Assembly (NCBI GenBank): GCA_006176705.1
Contig: QRFJ01004243.1
Coordinates: forward strand, 1 to 64,000
Length of the DNA stretch: 64,000 bases
Source: Cocos nucifera
Taxonomy: Eukaryota > Streptophyta > Magnoliopsida > Arecales > Arecaceae
Reading direction: 5' to 3'
This document shows positions 46,100 to 56,586 of the stretch, one piece after another. Position 1 is the first letter of the stretch; every line of letters begins with the position of its first letter. Under the pieces are notes generated by a model. That model was not told where the DNA came from and ran no database searches. It saw only the letters and a list, made by a program, of their open reading frames with translations. Both the position numbers and the translations under genes were made by a program.

Positions 46100-47458
46100 T
46101 ATTGGTGTAGAATTTGGTTGACGTCGGATTGAGCTGGAGTCGAGGAAGATGAGATCACCATCGGTGACCTGCAAAATAAAGTTCCATCCGGAGTCGGTGG
46201 TGGTGGCTCCGACAGGATCCTCCGACAATCAAGTCAGCTCTTCTAGCCAACAGAAATGGAGTGCTTAGAAAAGAGTTCGATAGCATTTCGAGAAGGAGAA
46301 GAGAGCTTAGAGGGAGTGCTTAGGAAAGAGTTTGGCAATATTTCAAGAAGGAGAAGAGAGCTTAGAGAAAACATATCCAGAGGGTCCCTTTTTATATACG
46401 GAGCTTATTATAACTATCCTGATAAATGACAGTCATAACCATCCTGATAAATGTCAATCGTAATCATCCTGATAAATGATAATCGTAACTGTCCTGATAA
46501 ATGATAATTGTAATCATTCAGTAGTGGGATCGTCTGTAGGAATCCGTCTGAAGAAAAAGTTCGGAAGGAGTTTAGCTTCTGTTGAAATTCAACTGCTGGA
46601 GGAGTCTGGAGGAAGTTTGGATCTTGAAGAAATTTGACTACTGGATGAGTTTGGAAGGAGTCCGGCTCCTAGAGGAATCCAACTACTGGAAAAATTTGGA
46701 AGGAGTTCGGCTCTTGGAGAAATCCGATTGCTGGAGTAATCCGAAAGAAGTTCAGCTCCTGAAGAAATTTGACTGCTGGAGGAGTTCGGCTCATGAAGAA
46801 ATCTGATTGTTGGAGGAGTTTGACTTTTGGAGAAATTTGACTATTGGAGGAGTTCGACTTCTAGAGAAATTTGACTGCTGGAGTAATCCGAAAGGAGTTC
46901 AGCTCATGAGAAAATCTAATTGCTGGAGAAATCTGACTATTGGAGGAGTTCGGCTTTTGGATAAATCTGACTGCTGGAGTAATCCAAAAGGAGTTCAGCT
47001 CCTAGAGAAATTTGACTACTAGAGGAGTTCGGAAGGAGTTCGGCTCCCATAGGCATCCGATTGAAGGAGGGATCTAGAAGGAGTTTGACTTTCGTAGGAG
47101 TCCGACTGAAGGAGAGATCCGAGAGGAGTTCGGCTGCTAGAGAAGTTCGACTGAAGAAGAAGTTTGGTTGGGGCTCGGCCGCTGAGGAGTTCGGTTGGGG
47201 TTCGATCGTTGGAGAAGTTTGGTTGGGTTTGGCCATTGGGAAGAGAAACTGAAGGAGGAATCCAAAAGGAGTTCGGCTCTTATAGAAATTTGACTAAAGG
47301 AGGAGCACGGAAGGAGTTCGGCTCCTAGCAAAATCTGACTGTTGGAGGAGTTCAGAAGGAGTTCAACTCCTGAAGAAATCCGACTGCTGGAGGAGTTTGG
47401 AAGGAGTTCGGCTCTTGCAGAAGTCCGACTGAAGGAGAAGTCCGGATCCTAAAGGAAC
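46100..47458 (-). repeat. Tat LTR a (3' end copy) with minisatellite
   Basis: Minus-strand order: CACCAATA end, CCTCATCTTCCTC, GGATCCTGTCGGAGCC, TATA region, the 25-bp repeats (46400-46520), then the 34/45-bp minisatellite (46561-47236). GGCCATTGGGAAGAGAAAC at 47230 resembles the LTR start region, after which more minisatellite-like sequence runs to 47458. Confidence 0.75.
46561..47236 (-). repeat. 34/45-bp minisatellite in Tat LTR a
   Basis: Units alternate between 34 bp (GAGAAATTTGACTGCTGGAG + GAGTTCGGCTCCTG) and 45 bp (with TAATCCGAAAG inserted). The same array type occurs in LTRs b, c and d. Its open frames (SSSQIS.GAELL repeats) are by-products. Confidence 0.85.
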
Positions 47459-48531
47459 TTGACGTCGGATCGAGCTGGAGTCGAGGAAGATGAGGTCACC
47501 GCTAGTGACCTGCAAAATAAAGTTCCATTTGGAGTCAGTGATCGTGGCTTCGATAGGACCCTCCTATGATCAAGTCAGCTCTTCTGACCAACAAAAATGG
47601 AGTACTCAAAAAAGAGTTTGGCAGCATTTCGAGAAGGAGAAGAGAGCTTAGAGAAAATGCATCTAGAGGATCTCTTTTTATATACAAAGCTTGTTGTAAC
47701 TATCCTAATAAATGACAGTCGTAACTATCCTGATAAATGACAGTCGTAACCGTCCTGATAAATGACAGTCGTAACCATCCTGATAAATGTCAATCATAAT
47801 CATCCTGATAAATGATAATTATAACTATCCTGATAAATGATAATTATAACCATTCAGTAGTGGGATCACCTGTAGGAATCCATCTGAAGAAAAAGTCTAA
47901 AAGAAATTCGGCTCCTGTAGGAATTTGACTGCTGGACGAGTTTGGAAGAAGTTTGGCTCCTGAAGAAATCTGACTACTAGATGAGTTCGAAAGGAGTCCG
48001 GCTCCTGGAGGAATCCAACTGCTGGAGAAATTTGGAAGAAGTTTGGCTCTTGGAGAAATCTGACTGCTAGAGTAATCCGAAAGGAGTTCAGCTCTTGGAG
48101 AAATCCGACTGCTGGAGGAGTTCGGACGGAGTTTGCCTCCTAGAGAAATCTGACTACTAGAGGAGTTCAACTTTTGGAGAAATTCGACTACTGGAGGAGT
48201 TCGGCTTCTAGAGAAATCTGACTGCTGGAGTAATCCGAAAGGAGTTTAGTACCTAGAGAAATCCAACTGTTAGAGAAATTTGACTGCTGGAGGAGTTCGG
48301 CTTTCGGAGAAATCCAACTGCCGGAGAAGTTCGGCTTTTGGAGAAATCCGACTGCTAGAGTAATCCAGAAGGAGTTCAGCTCCTAGAAAAATTTGACTGC
48401 TGAAGGAGTTTGGAAGGAGTTCGACTCTCGTAGGCATCCGATTGATGGAGGGATCCGGAAGGAGTTCAGCTCCCATAGGAGTCTGACTGAAGGAGAGATC
48501 TGGAAGGAGTTCGATTGCTGGGCTGTTGGGG
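47459..48531 (-). repeat. Tat LTR b with minisatellite, truncated
   Basis: Restarts at GACGTCGGATCGAGCTGGAG, lacking the first ~16 bp (TGTTGGTGTAGAATTT), repeats the LTR order including six 25-bp units (47695-47860) and the minisatellite (47880-48531), then is cut by LTR c. Confidence 0.8.
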
Positions 48532-48532
48532 A

Positions 48533-49774
48533 TAAACCCCGCTCTCACCGGAGTCTAGTCTGACACTTAGCCTAATGCAACCGATAATCACGGAAGAGCT
48601 TCAATCATAAATTCTCTCCCCAATGGCCGAACCCATCCGAACTCCTCCAATGATCGAACCCCAGCCAAACTCCTCGGTGACTGAGCCCCATTCGAACTTC
48701 CCCAGCAGCCAAACTCCTTCCGGATCTCTCCATCAGTCGGACTCCTATGGGAGCCAAAATCCTTTCAGATCCCTCCTTCAATCGAATGCCTACTGGAGCC
48801 GAACTCCTTTCGAACTTCTCAGCAGTCGGATTTCTCCAGGAGCTGAACTCCTTCTAGATTACTCCAATAGTTGGATTTCTCCAGAAGCGAACTCCTTCAG
48901 TAGTAGGATTTCTCCAGAAGCCGAACTCCTTCAGCAGTCAAATTTTTTTAGTAGTTGGATTTCTTCAGGAGCTGAACTTCTTCTAGATTACTCCAGCAGT
49001 CAGATTTCTTCAGAAGCCAAACTTCTGCAGTAGTCAGATTTCTCCAAAAGTCGAACTTCTCCAGCAGTTAGATTTTTTCAGGAGCCGAACTCCTTCTGAA
49101 CTCCTCCAGCAGTCGGATTTCTTTAGGAGCTAAACTCCCTCCAGATTTTTCCAGTAGTCGGATTTCTCTAGGAGCTGATCTCCTTCCAGATTTTTTCAGT
49201 AGTTGGATTCCTCCAAGAGTCGGACTCCTTTCAAACTCATCCAGTAGTTGGATTTCTTTAGAAGCCGAACTCCTCCAGCAGTTGGATTCCTATAGGAGCC
49301 GAACACCTTCCAAACTTTTTCTTTAGACGAATTTCTACAGACGATCCCACTACTGAACGTTTATAATTATCATTTATCAGAATAGTTATGATTGTCATTT
49401 ATTAGGATGATTATGATTGGCATTTATCAGGATGGTTATGACTGTCATTTATCAAGATAGTTACAACAAGCTTCGTATATAAAAAGGGACCCTCCAGATA
49501 TGTTTTCTCTAAGCTCTCTTCTCCTTTTCGAAATGCTACCAAACTCTTTCCTAAGCACTCCCTCTAATCTCTCTTCTCCTTCTCGAAATGCTGTCGAACT
49601 CTTTCCTGAGCACTCCATTTTTGTTGGCCAGAAGAGCTGACTTAATTGTCGGAGGATCCTACCGGAGCCACCACCACCGATTTTGAATGGGACTTTATTT
49701 TGCTGGTCACTAACGGTGACCTCATCTTCCTCAACTCCAGCTCGATCCAGCGTCAACCAAATTTTGCACCAATA
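48533..49774 (+). repeat. Tat LTR c, plus strand
   Basis: Starts TGTTGGGGATAAACCCCG, ends TTTTGCACCAATA. It is the only complete start of this LTR family here. Minisatellite 48640-49330, 25-bp repeats 49365-49465, TATA box 49476-49485, and the U5 block GATCCTACCGGAGCC at 49656. Confidence 0.85.
49476..49485 (+). promoter_or_regulatory. TATA box of Tat LTR c
   Basis: TATATAAAAA followed by GGGACCCTCC; the reverse complement is at the same place in LTRs a, b and d (..GATCTCTTTTTATATA..). Confidence 0.65.
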
Positions 49775-49778
49775 GAAG

Positions 49779-50159
49779 TGGCGCAAAAGGAAGGGTCGAA
49801 TGAAGTTTGACTGCGCTCAAGAACTCCTCCCGAGTGCAAGCAAGATCGAACTCCTCCTCGAGCTTGTCATCAAAGAAGCTCCGATAGAAGGGCATGAAGA
49901 AGTTCTCCCCTTGAAAGTGTCCATAACTACACTCCACTTAATGCTCCTAAAACTTAAGTTCTGATGAAAATTAAGAATCAGCTACCAAGACTAGAAGAAT
50001 TATGTCTCCCATAAATAAGCACAATCAAAGCAAGTACTACCTCTACCATCGTGACCACAGTCACGATACTGAAGAATGCATTCAGCTCCAAGATAAAATT
50101 GAGGTGCTCATCAGGAGGGATCGATTGGGTCGATTCCTCAGACGCCAGCCTCCAATTCA
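49779..50159 (+). pseudogene. Tat gag fragment, plus-strand arm of an inverted duplication
   Basis: After a PBS-like TGGCGC (49779) the sequence jumps directly into late gag: GAATGAAGTTTGACTGCGCTC, then codons for KNQLPRLEEL, NQSKYYLYHRDHSHDTEEC and RRDRLGRFLRRQP. This is the C-terminal zinc-knuckle part of Tat gag (usual form YCxFHRDHGHDTEEC), with its first Cys missing and stops between segments. About 1.1 kb of gag present in the opposite arm is missing. It ends at the palindrome centre 50136-50174. Confidence 0.75.
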
Positions 50160-50174
50160 GGCTGGCGTCTGAGG
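50136..50174. repeat. Perfect 15-bp inverted repeat at the centre of the gag foldback
   Basis: CCTCAGACGCCAGCC (50136-50150), 9-bp spacer, GGCTGGCGTCTGAGG (50160-50174). The imperfect homology continues outwards for hundreds of bases on both sides. Confidence 0.95.
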
Positions 50175-51660
50175 AATTGACCCGATCGACCCCTCCTGAT
50201 GAGCTTCTCGATTTCATCTCGAAGCTGAATGCATTCTTTAGTATCATGACCGTGGTCACGATGGCAGTGGTAGTACTTGCTCTGATTGCACTTATTGGAG
50301 GAAGATTGTAATTCTTCTGATCTTGGTAGCTGACTTTTAATTTTCATCAAAACTTGAGTTTTAGGAGCATTAAGAAGAGCATAGTTGTGGAATCTTCTTG
50401 GGAGAGAACTTCTTCACGCCCTTCTATCGGGGCTTCTTTGATGATGAGCTCGAGGAGGAGTTCGATCTTGCTTGCACTCGAAAGGAGTCCTTGAGCGTGG
50501 TCGAACTTCATTCGGCCCTCCTTTAGTGGTGGATCTATTAGACTCATCCGTCCATCATTCTCCTGTGGCTTCTTCGTCCTTCAACTTGAAGGCTTCTTCT
50601 ACACGGGCATATCCCTCAACCCGAGCTAGCAGAGCGGTAAAATCTCTGGGATACTTCTTCTTCAAGGAGAACAGCAAATTATTCTTCTAAAGATTATCCT
50701 TGAGTACGACCATCGTAATAGACTGGTCCAGATTCTGGACCTCCAATGCAGTAGCATTAAATAAGGTGGCATAAGTTTGGATAGATTCTTCCTCCTTCTG
50801 CTTAATATTCATCAGAAAATCTAAACTTCGATGGGAACGTCAACTATTAATGAAGTGAGCTGCAAATTGATGGCTCATCTGATCAAATGAGAAAATGATA
50901 CATGGCTTCAATGTTGAGTACCAATTTTTTACTGCTCCCTTTAAGGTAGATGGAAAAGCTCGATATAAGATGGCATCTGGTGCGCCATGGAGCAGCATCA
51001 TGATTTGAAAGGCCTCAAGATGATCGATCGGATCAGAAGTTCCATCGTACCTTTCAAGTTAGGAAAGCTTGAAGTTCGGCGGAGCAGGCTCTTACATAAT
51101 ATGGGGAGAGAAAGGGAGATCAGTGCAAATATTATCATGGGGAGTCGGGGCGACGTGGTGGAGTTCTTCAATCCATCGGCTTATTTTCTGGAGCCTTTGA
51201 TTTAGGAGACCTTCAAGATTGTTGATCTCCAGAGCTTTTTAGTGGGATGGAAGCAAAGCTTCCCCTTGGGTTAAATCATGGTCCGAGCAATGGCTCTCCA
51301 CCCTCTGTTTCTCCTTGTCGGAGGTCATCGATTGGCTAGCTCGAGTCGACCTTCCCTCAATCGGATCATGGGGCTCTGGAAGAGCCTGCTCCAATTGAAT
51401 TGGCATCAGAGCCTATCGATGTATGATCTGCATCGCCTCCGTGAGATCGCAAGTCTACTAGACCAGTAGGTTGAATTGCTCCACATCCACTATGGCTGAG
51501 ATGGAGCTTGAGTTATCAGAGCTAGAGCAGGAATGGATGTATCTAGATGGGATCTGGCTGCAGAGGCCATTGATCATCAGATCAAAGCTTTCTTGGGAGG
51601 CATTTTTTTTGAAAAGAACTCTAGATCACTACTGAGTAATCCTTTAAGATCAAGGAAACC
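50160..51660 (-). pseudogene. Tat-type gypsy gag
   Basis: Minus-strand translation from near 51080: APPNFKLS, YDGTSDPIDHLEAFQ, MLLHGAPDAILYRAFPSTLK, AVKNWYSTLKP, SFDQMSHQFAAHFINSR, LDFLMNIKQKEEESIQTY, FNATALEVQNLDQSI, LARVEGYARVEEAFKLKDEE, and at 50350-50160 KYYHCHRDHGHDTKECIQL with a single zinc knuckle. This is the retrotransposon gag family (PF03732) in the form found in plant Tat elements. Stops and frame changes are scattered, and the segment 51080-51660 upstream is a poor match (probable N-terminal gag and leader). It stops at the palindrome centre, so no protease or pol follows. Confidence 0.85.
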
Positions 51661-51684
51661 TTAGGAATAGAGGGCCCTTCCTCT

Positions 51685-51691
51685 AGCGCCA
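51685..51691 (-). promoter_or_regulatory. Primer-binding site of the Tat element
   Basis: The minus strand reads TGGCGCTAGAGGAAGGGCC a few bases after the LTR end. TGGCGC starts are usual for plant Ty3/gypsy primer sites; I do not assign the tRNA. Confidence 0.6.
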
Positions 51692-51695
51692 ATTC

Positions 51696-53001
51696 TGTTG
51701 GTGTAGAATTTGACTGACGTCAGATCGAGCTGGAGTTAAGAAAGATGAGGTCGCCGTCGGTAACCTGCAAAATAAAGTTTCATCCAGAGTCGGTGGTAGC
51801 TCCGGTAGGATCCTTCGACGATCAAGTCAGCTCTTCTGGCCAACAAAAATGGAGTGCTCAGGAAAGAGTTCGATAGCATTTTGAGAAGGAGAAGAGAGCT
51901 TAGAAGGAGTGCTCAGGAAAGAGTTCAGTAGCATTTTGAGAAGGAGAAGAGAGCTTAAAGGGAGTGCTCAGGAAAGAGTTCGATAGCCTTTCAAGAAGGA
52001 GAAGAGAGCTTAGAGAAAACGTATCTAGAGGATCTCTTTTTATATATGGAGCTTATTGTAACTATCCTGATAAATGACAGTCGTAACCATCCTAATAAAT
52101 TTCAATCATAATCATCTTGATATATAATAATCATAACTATCCTGATAAATGATAATTGTAACCGTTCAGTAGTGAGATCGTCTGTAGAAATCTGTTTGAA
52201 GAAAAAGTCAAGAAAAAGTTCGATTCTTGTAGAAATTTGACTGCTGGAGGGGTCTGAAAGGAGTTCGACTCCTAAAAAAATCCGACTACTGGATGAGTTT
52301 GGAAAGAATCTGGCTTCTAGAGGAATCCGACTACTGAAAAAATCCAAAAGAAGTTCAGCTCTTGAAGAAATTCGACTGCTGGAGTAATCTGGAAGGAGTT
52401 CAGCTCCTAGAGAAATCCGACTACTGGAGGAGTTCGAAAGGAGTTTGGCTCCTGGAGAAATCTGATTGCTGGAAAAGTTTGACTTCTGGAGAAATTCGAT
52501 TGCTGGAGGAGTTTGGCTTTTGGAGAAATCCGACTGCTGGAGTAAATCGAAAGGAGTTCAGCTCCTAGAGAAATCCAACTACTGAAGAAATCTGACTACT
52601 GAAGGAGTTTGGCTTCTAGAGAAATATGACTACTAAAGGAGTTCAGCTTCTAGAGAAATTTGATTATTGGAGTAATCCAGAAGAAGTTCAGCTCCTAGAG
52701 ATATTCGACTGCTGGAGGAGTTTGGAAGGAGTTCGGTTCTCGTAGATGTCCGACTGAAGGAGGGATCCGAAAGAAGTTTGGCTTTCATAGGAGTTCGACT
52801 GAAGGAGAGATCCGAAAGGAGTTCGGCTGCTGGAGAAGTTTGGCTGAAGGAGAAGTTTGACTAGGGTTCGGTCGTTGGAGGAGTTCGATTGGGTTCGATC
52901 GCTGGGGAGAGAATTTTCGATTGAAGCTCTTCCATGATTACCGATTGCATTAGGCTAAGCGTCAGACTGAATTTTGATGGGAGTGAGATTTATCCCTAAT
53001 A
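51696..53001 (-). repeat. Tat LTR d (5' LTR of the minus-strand element)
   Basis: TGTTGGTGTAGAATTTGACTGACG on the plus strand is the reverse of the LTR end. The minisatellite spans 52190-52900 and 25-bp repeats 52065-52170. Outer end GAGATTTATCCCTAATA next to GAAAT. Confidence 0.85.
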
Positions 53002-53009
53002 GAAATTAA

Positions 53010-53048
<39 letters not shown>

Positions 53049-54720
53049 GAGTGATAATCAATTAGAAGAAAAAGAAGTTGCCGAAGGGGGAAGAAAGGAA
53101 CCAATTTTGGTTAGCAGCAGTGTTTTAATCATTAGAGGTAAGGTTCTTAAGCTCCAAACTAGGTTTAAAGTGATCTTCTAAGTGTTGTTATTAGAAAGAA
53201 TGTTATAATAAAGCAAGTTATACAATTTAAATTAAATTAGAGGATTAGTTATGTTGTTATTTTGCAAAAATTGTTTAACTAAATTTAGCTATGAGTTGAA
53301 GTATTATTAGCTGAATCAGAAATCACTTGTGAAGAATGGAAATATAGTTACATATTTAGAAATTTCTAAGTTATAATGAAGTTTAGTAAAACTAAGCTAA
53401 GACTGGCAAAATAAAACAAAAGTGAGAGTTTATAAGAGTCAAGGAATTAGCTTAAAAGCAAGATATGTACTTATGTTCAGGAATTATATGTATTGTATTA
53501 ATTAGTGTATACTATTGTGTTAGGAAAAGGAAAGAGAATTCAAGAGTGCCTTAAGGTGACCCAAACAGCAGGGTAGTTCCAATAGCGGGTTGAGTTGAGT
53601 GAATTCCACCTATCCATGGTGTTTTCAATGTATTTTACTATATACAAAAGTTTATTTAAAAAGCAAGATGGTCTCTTAATATTTTGTAGCTTACATATTT
53701 GTGAACAAACATGAGAATATGAATGATTTTTGGATAGCTTTGGTGCAAGTAATTGTAAACATGGTTTTATTAGCTTGACATTGGTGATTTTAAACGTGTT
53801 CTATAGGAAACTCTTATCTAGTTTAAGTCCTTTTATAATGGACTATTGTTTATATGCCGTAGGGCTTATTGATGTCGATAAGGATAGGCTGCTCATAGGA
53901 ATGGTATACCTATGAGAATGTGTTATCCTGATGGTTGTGAGATAGGCTGCTCATAAAGGTAATTTAGGAGTGTGTTGTTCTTTTGGTAAAAAGATAGGAT
54001 GCTCATAAAAAACCTTATGAGAATGTGTTGTCTAATAAACAAATAAGGTAGGCTGCCCATTAGAGTGGTCCACCTATTGGATGTGTTGCCATATTGGAGT
54101 TGATGCAGGCTGTCCATGGGATTGGTCCATTTGTTGGAGTGTGTTGCCATGGTGTGGTTATGGTAAGTAGTTGTTTAAATTTCAAGAGAATCTTTTAAGT
54201 GATTAATTCATGTTTAGTATACAAATGTTTGGAAGCTTATTATTAGCATGTTGTGCATAATATTATAGTGATTATAGCTATTTATTTTTTCCCATTATTA
54301 GAAGGATACACACTCACTGGGACTTTAGTCTCATTATGTTATTTTATGTTTTTCTTTTTTTAGCAAATTAGAGTATTTTAGCTCAACATCAGCATAAGAA
54401 AACTTTTGTTTTACCATTTTGGATTGTAGATGTTAGCCTATGAGGGCTTTTCTTTTGGTTAAGTTTTGGGATGTATATTATATCTTTGAAGCTGTATACA
54501 ACTGAATGTATTCTATTATAGAGTTATATATATCAAACTCAGTTTAATATATGAAACCTCAAGATGACTTTGTGAAATGCTAGGTATAATGAGATAATTA
54601 CTTTAGCAGATTATTAAAATATATTAAAGTTTAGCTTAGCTATAGTTTAGAAATTTTCTTTGCCTTTGGTTAAGGGTGTGGTGTAGCACCGCCATCTAGA
54701 TTTAGAGATGGGGTATTACA
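53002..54720 (+). repeat. 5' LTR of gag-only gypsy element, right piece
   Basis: Continues the LTR from GAAATTAATTAAGAGAGAG and matches 57405-59098 closely (AAGGTTCTTAAGCTC.AAAC, GATGTCGATAAGGATAG, TGCTCATA repeats at 53890-54170). Ends GGGGTATTACA before the PBS. Confidence 0.9.
53013..53045 (+). repeat. (AG)n microsatellite
   Basis: About 16 AG units; in the 3' LTR the same place (57413) has only four or five, so it expanded in this copy. Confidence 0.95.
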
Positions 54721-54724
54721 TATT

Positions 54725-54737
54725 TGGTATCAGAGCA
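54725..54737 (+). promoter_or_regulatory. Primer-binding site of gag-only gypsy element
   Basis: TGGTATCAGAGCA four bases after the LTR end, complementary to initiator methionine tRNA, as in plant chromoviruses. Confidence 0.85.
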
Positions 54738-55189
54738 AGGTTTAATAATTGATAGAGGTCAGCAAAGATTTATATTTAATAAGAAGTAATGGTTTATGAT
54801 TAACAGATATCAGCAAAGGTTTATGATTAGTGGGAATGGATCTAGGTCAGAGCTAGGGTTGGAATTAAGAATTGAGACTTTAATCACTAGAGGTGTAATG
54901 GAAAAATATTAGAATTTAAGAATGTGATTAATGAGGAGGGGCAATTTGTTGGATTATTGAGAATATATGTAGACTTGTGTATATCATAATCAATTCACTT
55001 GTGGATTGAGTGGTGTTGGAGATGATCTAATTGACTGATGAGTCAATTCAATGTCTTTTAAAGGCTCTTTCCAATAGCATTTATTTTTAAATTTGTGTTT
55101 TAATCTGAGATGTCTTCTTTTGAGATTTACTTATTAGTGGAGTTATCTTGGAGGTAGATAAATTTGATTATATCAAATTCATCTTATAA

Positions 55190-56420
55190 AAAGATGGAGT
55201 AGTTGGGATCAAGATTTGGTGGAGGGCAGTTACCCCTAGGTAGGGATAGAGGCGGAGGCCAGAGTAGACCAAGAGGAATTGATAGAAGTGGTCAACCACA
55301 TTGAGTACCATCTATTGTTTCATCTTTTGCCCCAAGAGCTAAAGCATGAGCTTCACAAAAGTATGATTATGTTCAAGAGTTGCTGTCAGTATCCCCATCC
55401 CAGGTTCAGACACCTATTTCAAGATTTTGGAAATTGGTAGGTATAATTACTCAAGCTATCACTATTGCAATGACTTCTGCTCTTGGCTTCCAATGTAGAA
55501 GTGTGGATGTGGGAAAAAATTTTAAGAGAGCTAGAAAGTTGGGGGTAGTAGAATTTTCGAATACTACAAACCTAATGGAGGAAAAAAACTGGATCCAAAG
55601 AATCTAAAGGATATTTGTATTAATGAAAAGTACTGATGAACAAAAGGTGAGTATTGCTACTTTTTTTTAGAAGGTCGAGCAAGATATAGGCAACCACAAG
55701 ATTATGTTATTTCTTGGAATGATTTTAGAAGAGAATTGTATCAACATTATTACTCAATAGTGTATCAGGATTAGAAGAGAAGAGAGTTTCTCAATTTAAC
55801 TCAAGGAAGAATGTCAGTGGCTAAATATAAAGCCAAATTTGTTGAGTTGTCCCACTTTGCTCCAGCATTTGTTGTGGATGAAAAGGAAAAATGTCAATTA
55901 TTTCAAGATGGGTTGCATCTAGAGATCAAAGCAAAAACAAAGATGCATAACTATAGTAGTTTTGCCAAATTAATTATGCGAGCTAGAAGAGCTGAGGAAG
56001 TAGAAAAAGAATTTTATGATTGTAGATAGGAAAGAGGCAAAAGAAGTGTGGAAAATTTTTTCTTGGGTATAGGAGAAGGTCAGCTATTAAAAAAAATCAA
56101 TGTTTTTAGGTAGCCAAGTCATATTTTTGGAGCACCAGTAGACTCAGATATGAGTTCTTTTACTTTTATTAGCCCAGAGCAGGGAAGGACTAAGCAGAGG
56201 ATGATGTTACAGTCTGTAGGAAGTAGGGTATCAGAAAAAATTAGAGGATGTTACTAGTATGGATAGATGGGTCACCGGAGAAGGAATTATCCTAATAAGG
56301 CTTCAGTTAAAAATCTTCCATCAATAAATAAACTAAGGACTGATACCAGTGGACAAGATGCTAGCATACATCATCAAGATCAAATGTTGAAGCTAAAGAG
56401 GATGACAGGAGATGTAAGTT
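55190..56420 (+). pseudogene. Gypsy gag relic, no pol
   Basis: Plus-strand pieces of retrotransposon gag (PF03732): FKRARKLGVVEFSNTT then EEKNWIQRI (55525-55605), FVLMKSTDEQKVSIATFF, RFYQHYY-like region, MSVAKYKAKFVELSHFAP and CQLFQDGLHLEIKAK (frame 55811-56029), then RARRAEEVEKEF. At about 56246 a zinc knuckle remnant CYQYGWMGHRRRNYP has lost two of its Cys. Stops and indels are frequent. Directly after it the sequence runs into the polypurine region, so protease, RT, RNase H and integrase are absent from this element. Confidence 0.8.
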
Positions 56421-56572
56421 ATCCATAGCATAATGTGGAATTAGGTATGATATCTATTCTATAACTGAATAAATGATTTTATTTGTCAGGAGTGCAAGGA
56501 TAAAATAAGAATTTTATAATTTTTAGTATCCTAATCTTACTACATGTAAATTTTGAGGATGAAATTTATTTT

Positions 56573-56586
56573 AAGGGAAGAGGAAA
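56573..56586 (+). promoter_or_regulatory. Polypurine tract of gag-only gypsy element
   Basis: AAGGGAAGAGGAAA directly before the 3' LTR; preceded by TTTGAGGATGAAATT, as in many plant chromoviruses. Confidence 0.75.

Larger units (their letters stand above)
46100..53001 (-). mobile_element. Tat-type Ty3/gypsy element inserted in the 5' LTR, internally inverted
   Basis: Bounded by Tat LTR ends (TATTGGTG at 46100 and CCCTAATA at 53001, degenerate TG..CA) and flanked by GAAAT on both sides (46095-46099, 53002-53006), a 5-bp target-site duplication. Inside are two minus-strand LTRs in a row, one + strand LTR with a gag piece, then minus-strand gag, PBS and LTR. No pol is present. Confidence 0.75.

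Noticed and set aside
46561..48531. Regularly spaced repeats as a CRISPR array
   Set aside because: Units are contiguous tandem repeats without unique spacers, in a plant retroelement LTR.
47844..49033. Repetitive SSSQIS.GAELL proteins as a repeat-protein gene
   Set aside because: They are frames through the LTR minisatellite, appear on both strands, and have no conserved start.
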